Origin: Treponema sp.
GTDB taxonomy: Bacteria > Spirochaetota > Spirochaetia > Treponematales > Breznakiellaceae
Direction: 5' to 3'
Assembly: GCA_031275535.1 (NCBI GenBank)
Contig: JAISOR010000118.1
Coordinates: 1 to 15,610, forward strand
DNA: 15,610 bases
Notes under the pieces: model-generated
The model's database searches: none
Seen by the model: only the letters and a program-made list of their open reading frames with translations
What the model was told of the DNA's origin: nothing
Position numbers and translations under genes: made by a program
Part shown: positions 10,448 to 15,610 of the stretch, in pieces
How positions within the stretch are numbered: position 1 is the stretch's first letter
Layout of the letters: each line of letters opens with the position of its first letter

Positions 10448-10521
10448 TCCTACTTTCTTTAAAACAGGGTAAAGAAGCGGGTCTGCTATTAAAACACCCC
10501 GGCCTCCCACGCGCTGCCTTT

Positions 10522-11079
10522 TTACAACTTCTCCACCTGGAGAAGATCAACCTCTACGGGGGTATTACGGCCAAAAATTCCGACCATCACCTTGAGCTTG
10601 TTCTTCTCCTGATTCACCTCTTCGATAGTCCCGGTAAAAGACTCAAAGGGACCGTCGATTATCTTAACCTGTTCTCCTGCGGCAAAGGACTGCCGGGACC
10701 GGACCGACCGCTCGCCCTTGATCTCCCCGGATTTCTGGAGTATGCCCCGGGCCTCATCCCCTGTTAATGGCTGGGGCTTTTTATCCGCCGGGGTCCCCAC
10801 AAAGCCGGTAACTCCCGGAATTTTCTTGATCTTGGAACAGGCTGCTTTCCAGGAGAGATCGGGGAGGTCCATTTCCACCAGGATATAACCGGGAAGGAAT
10901 TTCCGGATCAGGTTCCGTTTTTTCCCGTCCTTGATCTCCACCACCTCTTCGGAAGGGACCTTTACATCCCGCACCACTTCCTTATCAAGATCTCCCGATT
11001 CGATCATTATACGGATGGTTTTTTCTATTTTATTCTCGTACCCGGAATATGTATGGAGTACGTACCAGCCCGTAGCCAT
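10522..11079 (-). CDS. nusG: Transcription elongation and termination factor NusG
   Basis: This 185-residue protein binds the RNA polymerase clamp and modulates pausing, Rho-dependent termination and coupling with ribosomes. The NGN domain (about 1-110) starts [17 protein letters not shown] and includes [20 protein letters not shown]. The C-terminal KOW domain (about 130-185) contains [20 protein letters not shown] and the conserved [16 protein letters not shown] end. AAGGT lies six bases before the ATG. It follows secE by 19 bases, the usual bacterial pairing. Confidence 0.98.
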   Translation of the reverse strand: MATGWYVLHTYSGYENKIEKTIRIMIESGDLDKEVVRDVKVPSEEVVEIKDGKKRNLIRKFLPGYILVEMDLPDLSWKAACSKIKKIPGVTGFVGTPADKKPQPLTGDEARGILQKSGEIKGERSVRSRQSFAAGEQVKIIDGPFESFTGTIEEVNQEKNKLKVMVGIFGRNTPVEVDLLQVEKL

Positions 11080-11098
11080 AGTGTACCTTATGCCTTAA

Positions 11099-11278
11099 TT
11101 AAAATATCGCCTGTACGCCGAGAAGCAAAAGAACGTCCACTAAACCCAAAACGGCGGCAAATAAAATGGTAGAAATAATAACTACCTTAACAGAGCTGAT
11201 AACATCTTCCCGCCCGGGCCATACGACCTTGCGGAGTTCAGCGTACGATTCTTTTACAAATTGAACCAGTTTGTTCAT
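11099..11278 (-). CDS. secE: Preprotein translocase subunit SecE
   Basis: This is the small essential subunit that clamps SecY in the SecYEG membrane channel. The translation is 59 residues: MNKLVQFVKESYAELRKVVW followed by PGREDVISS and one hydrophobic helix at about 30-54 (ending LGLVDVLLLLGVQAIF). The amphipathic segment with ELRKVVWP and a downstream Glu is the SecE family signature. Like most non-enterobacterial SecE proteins it has a single membrane span. GAGGAG lies four bases before the ATG. It lies 85 bases downstream of tRNA-Trp, in a leader that carries an inverted copy of part of that tRNA. Confidence 0.95.
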   Translation of the reverse strand: MNKLVQFVKESYAELRKVVWPGREDVISSVKVVIISTILFAAVLGLVDVLLLLGVQAIF

Positions 11279-11309
11279 ATGCTCCTCTTTAATATCCCAG
11301 CCTCCAGCC

Positions 11310-11331
11310 GTAAGGACCCTTCGAGTCCTAC
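11310..11331 (-). promoter_or_regulatory. Alternative hairpin in the secE leader
   Basis: On the minus strand GTAGGAC can pair with GTCCTTAC (one bulged base) around a seven-base loop. It uses the same bases as the antisense arm that is complementary to tRNA-Trp, so the two pairings exclude each other. This is the arrangement expected of an RNA switch, but nothing else supports that. Confidence 0.3.
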
Positions 11332-11383
11332 CTGGAACAGGCTCCGTTCTATAAAAACCATCCCAGGCCAGGTAGGACTCGAA
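11320..11383 (-). repeat. 16-bp perfect inverted repeat joining tRNA-Trp to the secE leader
   Basis: TTCGAGTCCTACCTGG at 11320-11335 is the exact reverse complement of 11368-11383. The right arm is inside tRNA-Trp and runs from the first T-loop base through the 3' side of the T stem into four acceptor bases. The spacer between arms is 32 bases. In an unprocessed transcript the leader arm could pair with the tRNA and prevent T-arm folding. After tRNA maturation the same leader segment would remain on the secE mRNA, complementary to tRNA-Trp. Confidence 0.85.
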
Positions 11384-11436
11384 CCCACAACATCCGGTTT
11401 TGGAGACCGGCGCTCTACCATTAGAGCTACTGGCCT
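11364..11436 (-). tRNA. trnW: tRNA-Trp (anticodon CCA)
   Basis: The 73-base cloverleaf has acceptor strands AGGCCAG and CTGGCCT with discriminator G, a D stem GCTC/GAGC, an anticodon stem CCGGT/ACCGG with loop CTCCAAA (anticodon CCA), and a T arm GTGGG/CCTAC with loop TTCGAGT. The 3' CCA is not encoded and must be added. Discriminator G is the usual tryptophan identity base. It is cotranscribed upstream of secE, as in other treponemes. Confidence 0.96.
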
Positions 11437-11478
11437 TAGTAATTTAATAAAACTGTATACAGCCCTATTAAATTACTA
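11437..11478 (-). repeat. 13-bp perfect inverted repeat abutting the tRNA-Trp 5' end
   Basis: TAGTAATTTAATA and TATTAAATTACTA pair perfectly across a 16-base loop that itself contains the palindrome CTGTATACAG. One arm ends at the base just before tRNA nucleotide 1. The stem is almost all A-T and has no T-run after it, so a terminator is unlikely. It may guide RNase P or another 5' processing step, or be an operator. Confidence 0.6.
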
Positions 11479-11500
11479 TCGGAATCCGATTTTATCCCAT

Positions 11501-11537
11501 TCCCCTAATATATAGTAAAATAATGAAATAAAATCAA
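11501..11537 (-). promoter_or_regulatory. Candidate promoter for tRNA-Trp-secE-nusG
   Basis: TTGATT (11537-11532) is separated by exactly 17 bases from TATATA (11514-11509), with transcription expected to begin near 11502. It lies ten bases after the rpmG stop in an A-T-rich stretch. The match is four of six at each box, so it is plausible rather than certain. Confidence 0.45.
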
Positions 11538-11546
11538 ACTCCGTGC

Positions 11547-11723
11547 TTATTTTACCTTTGTTTCCTTATGCAGGGTATGCTTCCGGTCAAAGGGGCAATA
11601 CTTATTCAACTCAAGCTTTTCCTGGGTATTCCGCCTGTTTTTTTGGGTGGTATAATTTTTTCGCTTACATTCGGTACATTGAAGAGCGATAAGTTCCACC
11701 GCCGTCTTCTTTTTAGTCGCCAT
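11547..11723 (-). CDS. rpmG: 50S ribosomal protein L33
   Basis: This 58-residue protein of the large subunit starts [20 protein letters not shown] and ends [16 protein letters not shown], which is typical L33. The first zinc pair is present (Cys16, Cys19), but the second knuckle is Cys43-x-x-Asp46 instead of Cys-x-x-Cys, so zinc binding is doubtful. A longer open frame reaches to 12020, but it runs through tRNA-Thr and is not coding. The chosen ATG has AAGGGG nine bases upstream. Confidence 0.95.
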   Translation of the reverse strand: MATKKKTAVELIALQCTECKRKNYTTQKNRRNTQEKLELNKYCPFDRKHTLHKETKVK

Positions 11724-11759
11724 AACAAAACCCCTTACCCGGCCAGGGCCGGAAAATAT

Positions 11760-11797
11760 AAAAAACACCGTTCCGGGAGCGCCAAACCCCGGATCGG
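11760..11797 (-). terminator. Intrinsic terminator between tRNA-Thr and rpmG
   Basis: On the minus strand a stem of eleven positions with one A-A mismatch and one wobble (CCGATCCGGGG against TCCCGGAACGG, eight-base loop) is followed by TG and six T residues. This is a good intrinsic terminator for the tRNA-Thr transcript. Since no clear rpmG promoter was found, it may let part of the transcription through. Confidence 0.6.
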
Positions 11798-11839
11798 ACA
11801 AAATTCTCCCTGCGGTACCGGTTTCCAACGGAAAACACC

Positions 11840-11912
11840 AGCCCTCGAGCGGAATCGAACCGCTGACCGCATCCTTACCATGGATGTGCTCTACCGACTG
11901 AGCTACAAGGGC
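11840..11912 (-). tRNA. trnT: tRNA-Thr (anticodon GGT)
   Basis: The 73-base cloverleaf has acceptor strands GCCCTTG and CGAGGGC (one G-T pair), D stem GCTC/GAGC, anticodon stem CATCC/GGATG with loop ATGGTAA (anticodon GGT), T arm AGCGG/CCGCT with loop TTCGATT, and discriminator T. The 3' CCA is not encoded. It is the first gene of the leftward cluster and lies just downstream of a strong promoter. Confidence 0.96.
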
Positions 11913-11940
11913 ACATAATACCGCATTATATAACCATCCG

Positions 11941-11969
11941 AGAATACCAGGATTATACAATAGTGTCAA
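11941..11969 (-). promoter_or_regulatory. Strong promoter for tRNA-Thr
   Basis: TTGACA (11969-11964) is a perfect -35 box, followed by a 17-base spacer and TATTCT (11946-11941). Transcription would begin near 11935, giving a leader of about 23 bases before the tRNA 5' end. Confidence 0.75.
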
Positions 11970-11997
11970 TAGCCAAATATAGACTTTAACACTATTG
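11958..11997. repeat. 9-bp inverted repeat in the divergent promoter region
   Basis: CAATAGTGT (11958-11966) and ACACTATTG (11989-11997) are exact inverted copies 22 bases apart. The left copy overlaps the -35 box of the tRNA-Thr promoter. It could be a binding site for a regulator, or chance in an A-T-rich region. Confidence 0.35.
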
Positions 11998-12020
11998 CCT
12001 TCCGGCTTTAGATATATCAC

Positions 12021-12026
12021 TATAAT
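12021..12026 (+). promoter_or_regulatory. Candidate -10 box for the MFS gene group
   Basis: TATAAT matches the -10 consensus fully and lies 32 bases before the transporter start. No good -35 box is found 16-18 bases upstream; TTGCCT is 20 bases away. If used, the promoter is probably weak or activator-dependent. Confidence 0.35.
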
Positions 12027-12058
12027 ACGGAAAGAAATATTATGAGGATCAAACGATT

Positions 12059-13357
12059 ATGAGTAGAATATTAACAAAAAACCAGGGATTTAGCAAGTAT
12101 CTGCCGGTCACCATCCTTATTGGCTGCGGATTCTTTACCATGGGATTGATGGATCCCCTCTATGATACCTATGTACCTCTGTTTTTAAAGAGATATATAG
12201 GGTCCAACATGGCGGTGGGAGGGCTCATGACCCTGGATAATGTCCTGCAGCTCTGCTTGATTCCCCTTATTGCAGTATGGTCGGACCGTACCCGTACGCG
12301 GATTGGACGGCGCATGCCCTTTATTGTGGTCATGCTCCCCATTTCGGCGGTTTTATTCAGCCTGATCCCTTCTATGGCGGCCCTGTCCCTGGGGGCGCTT
12401 ATCATCCTCCTCTTTATCTTCAACATTTTTAAGACCTCCGTCCGGGGGCCGGTGGTGGCCCTGATGCCCGATACCGTTCCCGGGGATTACCGGTCCGAGG
12501 CCAACGGGGTTATCAATATGATGGGGGGTATTGGGCTTATCGTGGGGACCCTTGGTCTGGCCCGGCTTATGGGTATCAGCGAAAACCTGCCCTTTGTTAT
12601 AGCCGGGATCTGTATTATGGCGGCGGTTATTATCCTCTTTGCCTTTGTGCGGGAAGGGACGCCGAAACAGCCCGAAGAAGGGGCAAAAACCCCGCTTCTT
12701 TCTTCCATAAAGGAGGTTCTCTTTACCAAAAGAGATCCCCAGGGAAAGATCCGGGATTCCAGCGTCCCCCGGATTCTGTTTTCCCTCTTTTTCTGGTTTA
12801 TGGCCTATGAGGGGGCCAAGCCTTTTCTGGGGCTCTACTTGGTTGAATCCCTGAAGACCGCCGAGTCAAACGCCGCCCTGGCCCAGGGACTGGCGGGAGT
12901 TTCAAGCGTTATCTTAGCCATCCCCTCGGGATACCTGGCCCACCGCCTGGGCCGGAAGAGATTTATCCGCCTAAGCCTGATGATCCTGGCCGCCATCCTT
13001 ATCCTGATCCCCATAAGCGGCTTTTTTGCCCTGAGATTAGGGGGTTCCACCGCCGGGGTGCTGATCCTGTTTTTAATCCTGATGTTTCTCTATGGCGCCC
13101 TATGGATCGGGGTGGTGGTAAATTCCTTCCCCATGTTATGGCAGATGGCAAATTTCGGGAACATAGGGGTTTATACGGGGCTCTACTACACCTTTAGCCA
13201 GAGCGCAGCCATCCTGGCGCCGCCCATTACGGGGGGAATTATCGATATTGGGGGCTACCAGGGGATATTTATCTTCGGCAGCCTCTGTATGCTCATAGCC
13301 TGGGTGATCATGGGCGGGGTCTCCGCCGGAGAAGCCACCGGGGGAGAAAACGGCTAA
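12059..13357 (+). CDS. MFS transporter, SLC45/GPH-like sugar carrier family
   Basis: This 432-residue inner-membrane protein has about twelve hydrophobic segments in two halves (roughly 15-200 and 238-425) joined by a polar loop near 198-237. The cytoplasmic loop 2-3 motif WSDRTRTRIGRRMPFI (74-89) and its weaker repeat GYLAHRLGRKRFI (291-303) are major facilitator signatures. The SDRTRTRxGRRxPFI form, the DTVPGDYRSEANG segment (138-150) and an early MGLMDPLYDTYVPLFL resemble the glycoside/sucrose carrier branches. The substrate is not determined. The start overlaps the stop of a six-codon mini-ORF (12042-12062) as ATGA; GAGG is 11 bases upstream. It heads a tight group with a GH3 lipoprotein, which suggests uptake of a sugar or cell-wall fragment. 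Confidence 0.85.
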   Translation: MSRILTKNQGFSKYLPVTILIGCGFFTMGLMDPLYDTYVPLFLKRYIGSNMAVGGLMTLDNVLQLCLIPLIAVWSDRTRTRIGRRMPFIVVMLPISAVLFSLIPSMAALSLGALIILLFIFNIFKTSVRGPVVALMPDTVPGDYRSEANGVINMMGGIGLIVGTLGLARLMGISENLPFVIAGICIMAAVIILFAFVREGTPKQPEEGAKTPLLSSIKEVLFTKRDPQGKIRDSSVPRILFSLFFWFMAYEGAKPFLGLYLVESLKTAESNAALAQGLAGVSSVILAIPSGYLAHRLGRKRFIRLSLMILAAILILIPISGFFALRLGGSTAGVLILFLILMFLYGALWIGVVVNSFPMLWQMANFGNIGVYTGLYYTFSQSAAILAPPITGGIIDIGGYQGIFIFGSLCMLIAWVIMGGVSAGEATGGENG

Positions 13358-13371
13358 CAGGGAAGCGCCCC

Positions 13372-14610
13372 ATGGACCATCGTTTCCTGGCATGTTTGTT
13401 TTTCCCGGCGCTCTGCATGGGCTGTGTTAAAACCGCCCCCCGGGAGGCCGTTCCGCTCCCGGCTGCGGCCATGGCGGCGCCCACGGCGGCCATAGAAACC
13501 CGGGGAAGGCCCGGTTCATCCGAAGACGGGCCCCTCCCGGAAGACAGCCCCCTTGGGGCATCCAGGGAGCAGGCGGTCCGCATGGCCGCGGCCATGGAGG
13601 ATCGTCTCCTGGCGGCCCAGGTGATCATGGCCGGAGTTGACGGGAATGGCGGTTTGGGGGAACCCATGAGGGCCCTGCTCCGGGCCGTACCCGCCGGGGG
13701 GATCATGCTGTTCAGCTATAACCTCCAGGTAGAAAAGGAGGATATCCATCCCTTTTTGGAGACCCTGTCGGTCCTGGTGGCGGAACCCGGCATAGCTCCC
13801 TTTATAGCGGTGGATCATGAGGGAGGTTCGGTCCACCGCTTCGGGACAGCCATAGAACGGCTCCCCCCGCCCCTTTCCTTCTGGGATATGGCCCAAATTG
13901 AAGGAAAAGAGTATGCTCTAGCGATGGTGGAAGCAAGCGCCCGCCGGTCCGGCGGGGAGCTTAGAGCCCTGGGAATCACCATGAACCTGGCGCCGGTGGC
14001 GGAGGTACTGACCGGGGAGAACCGGCTTTTTCTGGATGATCGTTCTTATGGGCCGGACGCCGCCTTTGTGGAAGACGCGGCGGCCGCCTTTGTCCGGGGC
14101 ATGTCCGCGGCGGGAATTGCCTGCGTGGTTAAACATTTTCCCGGCAATACGGGGGTAGATCCCCACAGGGCCGCTCCGCTGCTGCCGGGGGATCGGGAGA
14201 CCCTGGACCGGATGATCCGGCCCTTTGCGGGGCTTATCAGGAGGGTATCCCCCGCGGCCCTGATGGTCTCCCATGGTATAGTCCCCGCCTGGGACGAAAC
14301 GCGGAATGCCAGCCTTTCCGCCCCCGTAATTCGGGGTTGGATCCGGGAAGACCTGGGTTTTACCGGCATAGTCCTGGCGGATGATTTTTCCATGGGCGCC
14401 CTTGCCGCCCTGGGACTTAGCCCCGAGGAGGCTGCGGTGGAAGCGCTAAAGGCGGGGGTCGATATGGTAATGACCTGGCCTAAGGATCTTAAAGGCCTCC
14501 ATGGCGCTATCCTGGGAGCGCTTGGCAGGGGTGTTCTTTCCAGGGAGCGGCTGCGGGAAGCGGCGGCACATATACTTTTTGAGAAGATTCGGTATGGACT
14601 TATCCGCTAA
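13372..14610 (+). CDS. GH3 family lipoprotein, beta-N-acetylhexosaminidase-like
   Basis: This 412-residue protein carries an N-terminal lipoprotein signal with lipobox LCMGC; Cys18 would be lipidated, anchoring the enzyme at the cell envelope. After a low-complexity Ala/Pro linker (about 20-70), the TIM-barrel GH3 domain contains FIAVDHEGGSVHRFG (144-158), NLAPVAEV (205-212), KHFPGNTGVDPH (254-265) and VLADDFSMGAL (334-344). Asp337 matches the GH3 nucleophile, and Asp263/His265 match the Asp-His acid-base pair of NagZ-type enzymes. The catalytic loop is two residues shorter than the common KHFPGHGDTxxDSH and lacks its second His. NagZ releases GlcNAc from cell-wall fragments. That activity is likely but not assured here. 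It starts 14 bases after the transporter gene. Confidence 0.85.
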   Translation: MDHRFLACLFFPALCMGCVKTAPREAVPLPAAAMAAPTAAIETRGRPGSSEDGPLPEDSPLGASREQAVRMAAAMEDRLLAAQVIMAGVDGNGGLGEPMRALLRAVPAGGIMLFSYNLQVEKEDIHPFLETLSVLVAEPGIAPFIAVDHEGGSVHRFGTAIERLPPPLSFWDMAQIEGKEYALAMVEASARRSGGELRALGITMNLAPVAEVLTGENRLFLDDRSYGPDAAFVEDAAAAFVRGMSAAGIACVVKHFPGNTGVDPHRAAPLLPGDRETLDRMIRPFAGLIRRVSPAALMVSHGIVPAWDETRNASLSAPVIRGWIREDLGFTGIVLADDFSMGALAALGLSPEEAAVEALKAGVDMVMTWPKDLKGLHGAILGALGRGVLSRERLREAAAHILFEKIRYGLIR

Positions 14611-14625
14611 CAACAGAGGAAAGCT

Positions 14626-15342
14626 ATGGACCCTATAATTGATGAAGCGCGAATTCTCTATATAAGTGATCAGTGCCTGGTGGTAAACAAGCTTCCCGGC
14701 GAGGCCGTGGAAGGGGCCGCGCCGGGGATGGGGGATCTCCCCCGGTTATTGGCGGAAAAATACGGCAAGGCCCGCCACGGAAAGGGCCGGGCCTTTCTTC
14801 CCACCGCGGTACACCGCCTGGATGTTCCCATTTCAGGCTGCGCCCTCTTTGCCCGGACCCCAAAGGCGCTGACATTTCTCAATGCCGTTTTTTCCGAGGG
14901 GCGGGCAGAAAAATACTATTGGGCCGCCATCGAGATGCCGCCTCCTTCCCTGAGCTTCCCCGAAACCGGAGAATTGATCCATTGGATCGAAACGGATACT
15001 AAACGGAATAAAAGCCTAGCCTTTGATAAAGAGGGGCCGGACCGGAAACAGGGAATACTCCGGTACCGGATCAAAGGGACGGGGAAACGGTATGTGTTTC
15101 TGGAGATTGAACTGGTCACCGGCAGGCACCACCAGATCCGCGCCCAGTTGGCGGCCCTGGGGCTCCATATCAAGGGGGACCTGAAATACGGCGCCAAACG
15201 GAGCGAAAAGGCCGGCGGCATACGGCTCCACGCCCGGTCCCTTTATTTCCCCGACCCCGCCGAAGGGGGCGCCTTCGTAAAGGCATCCGCTCCCCCGCCG
15301 GTACAAGACCGGCTTTGGCAGGACTTTGAGAAAAGCCTCTAA
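14626..15342 (+). CDS. RluA-family RNA pseudouridine synthase
   Basis: This 238-residue enzyme isomerises uridine to pseudouridine in rRNA or tRNA. The family motif HRLDVPISGCALFA (63-76) contains catalytic Asp66. Further family blocks are AEKYYWAAIE (94-103) and ELVTGRHHQIRAQLAALGLHI (ending at 182), with IKGDLKYGA after it. There is no N-terminal S4 RNA-binding domain. The target position cannot be assigned from sequence. AGAGGAAAG precedes the ATG, and the gene follows the GH3 gene by 15 bases, so it is probably cotranscribed, although its function is unrelated. Confidence 0.9.
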   Translation: MDPIIDEARILYISDQCLVVNKLPGEAVEGAAPGMGDLPRLLAEKYGKARHGKGRAFLPTAVHRLDVPISGCALFARTPKALTFLNAVFSEGRAEKYYWAAIEMPPPSLSFPETGELIHWIETDTKRNKSLAFDKEGPDRKQGILRYRIKGTGKRYVFLEIELVTGRHHQIRAQLAALGLHIKGDLKYGAKRSEKAGGIRLHARSLYFPDPAEGGAFVKASAPPPVQDRLWQDFEKSL

Positions 15343-15359
15343 CACCCGGTACTGGCGGG

Positions 15360-15610
15360 CTATATCCCCAAACAGGCGGCCTCAATCTGTTTAAGGGCCG
15401 TAAAGGCCGGATCTGCCCTGAAGGACCAAAATTCCATTGCCCCTGAACACACGAGCCGGGAACCGGCGGAGCGGTCCTCTGCCCTGCCGGGAAGCCCCGT
15501 ATCGGCCTCTATGGTCCGAATCCCCTGATCAAGGACGGCCCCTTCATAGGGGGCAAAGAGAACGCCGTACCGGAGGGTCCGCTCTCCATGGGCAGGGACA
15601 CTGACCGTGG
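15360..15610 (-). CDS. 3' end of an unidentified protein gene
   Basis: An open frame enters from the right edge and ends with TAG at 15362-15360, giving the last 82 residues. They include TLRYGVLFAPYEGAVLDQG, EADTGLPGRAEDRSAGSRLV and MEFWSFRADPAFTALKQIEA, ending CLGI. Composition and codon use match the neighbours, and the sequence looks like genuine soluble protein. I do not recognise the family. It converges on the pseudouridine synthase gene with only 17 bases between the stop codons, and no clear terminator is present there. Confidence 0.6.
   Translation of the reverse strand, partial: TVSVPAHGERTLRYGVLFAPYEGAVLDQGIRTIEADTGLPGRAEDRSAGSRLVCSGAMEFWSFRADPAFTALKQIEAACLGI

Noticed and set aside
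10389..10550. 54-residue N-terminal extension of rplK.
   Set aside because: It overlaps the end of nusG, is not L11-like, and the internal ATG has AAGGAG at the proper distance.
11320..11335. Pseudo-tRNA or phage attachment site on the plus strand at the T-arm copy.
   Set aside because: Only 16 bases match, no further cloverleaf can be folded convincingly, the copy is inverted, and no integrase or phage gene is present.
11478..11493. Small hairpin ATCGG-AAT-CCGAT followed by TTT on the plus strand as a terminator.
   Set aside because: The five-pair stem is weak, the T-run is short, and no plus-strand gene ends here.
11547..12020. Long form of the rpmG frame (157 codons) starting upstream of tRNA-Thr.
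   Set aside because: The extra N-terminal part is a read through tRNA-Thr and the terminator. The MATKKK start has a ribosome binding site and gives a normal L33.
15343..15359. Bidirectional terminator between the convergent genes.
   Set aside because: The 17-base gap contains no stem stronger than four pairs and no T-run.

Overview
This window is the beginning-of-operon ribosomal and RNA polymerase cluster of a spirochaete, most likely a Treponema-type organism with about 50-55% GC (termite-gut treponemes and their relatives are a good fit). I infer this from the gene order tRNA-Thr, rpmG, tRNA-Trp, secE, nusG, rplK, rplA, rplJ, rplL, rpoB, rpoC, from the compact 1179-residue RpoB, from an asparagine at the rifampicin-site position 531 (E. 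coli numbering) that is typical of spirochaetes, and from a spirochaete-style lipobox in a nearby lipoprotein.

Layout. Positions 1-11912 are transcribed leftwards. A strong promoter (TTGACA, 17-base spacer, TATTCT) precedes tRNA-Thr(GGT). A hairpin and T-run that looks like an intrinsic terminator separates it from rpmG (L33). A second promoter just after rpmG would drive tRNA-Trp(CCA), secE and nusG. Then follow the L11-L1 pair (rplK and rplA overlap by ATGA), rplJ (L10, whose Shine-Dalgarno lies in the last codons of rplA), rplL (L7/L12), rpoB and rpoC. The two spacers around rplL are long (212 and 166 bases) and rich in hairpins. After rpoC there is a good Shine-Dalgarno sequence but only a 13-codon reading frame; the expected rpsL start is not seen.

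Positions 12059-15342 run rightwards and form a compact, probably cotranscribed three-gene group: a 12-helix MFS transporter, a GH3 lipoprotein related to beta-N-acetylhexosaminidases, and an RluA-type pseudouridine synthase, separated by 14 and 15 bases. A further gene enters from the right edge on the minus strand (15360-15610) and converges on the pseudouridine synthase gene.

No CRISPR array, transposase, prophage gene or toxin-antitoxin pair was seen. The least expected structure is at tRNA-Trp. Sixteen bases running from the first T-loop base into the acceptor strand are repeated, perfectly and inverted, in the leader between the tRNA and secE. A separate 13-base perfect inverted repeat ends exactly at the tRNA 5' end. 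Together they suggest an RNA-folding or tRNA-sensing control of secE-nusG, or a scar of an old recombination event. This is inference and needs comparison with relatives.
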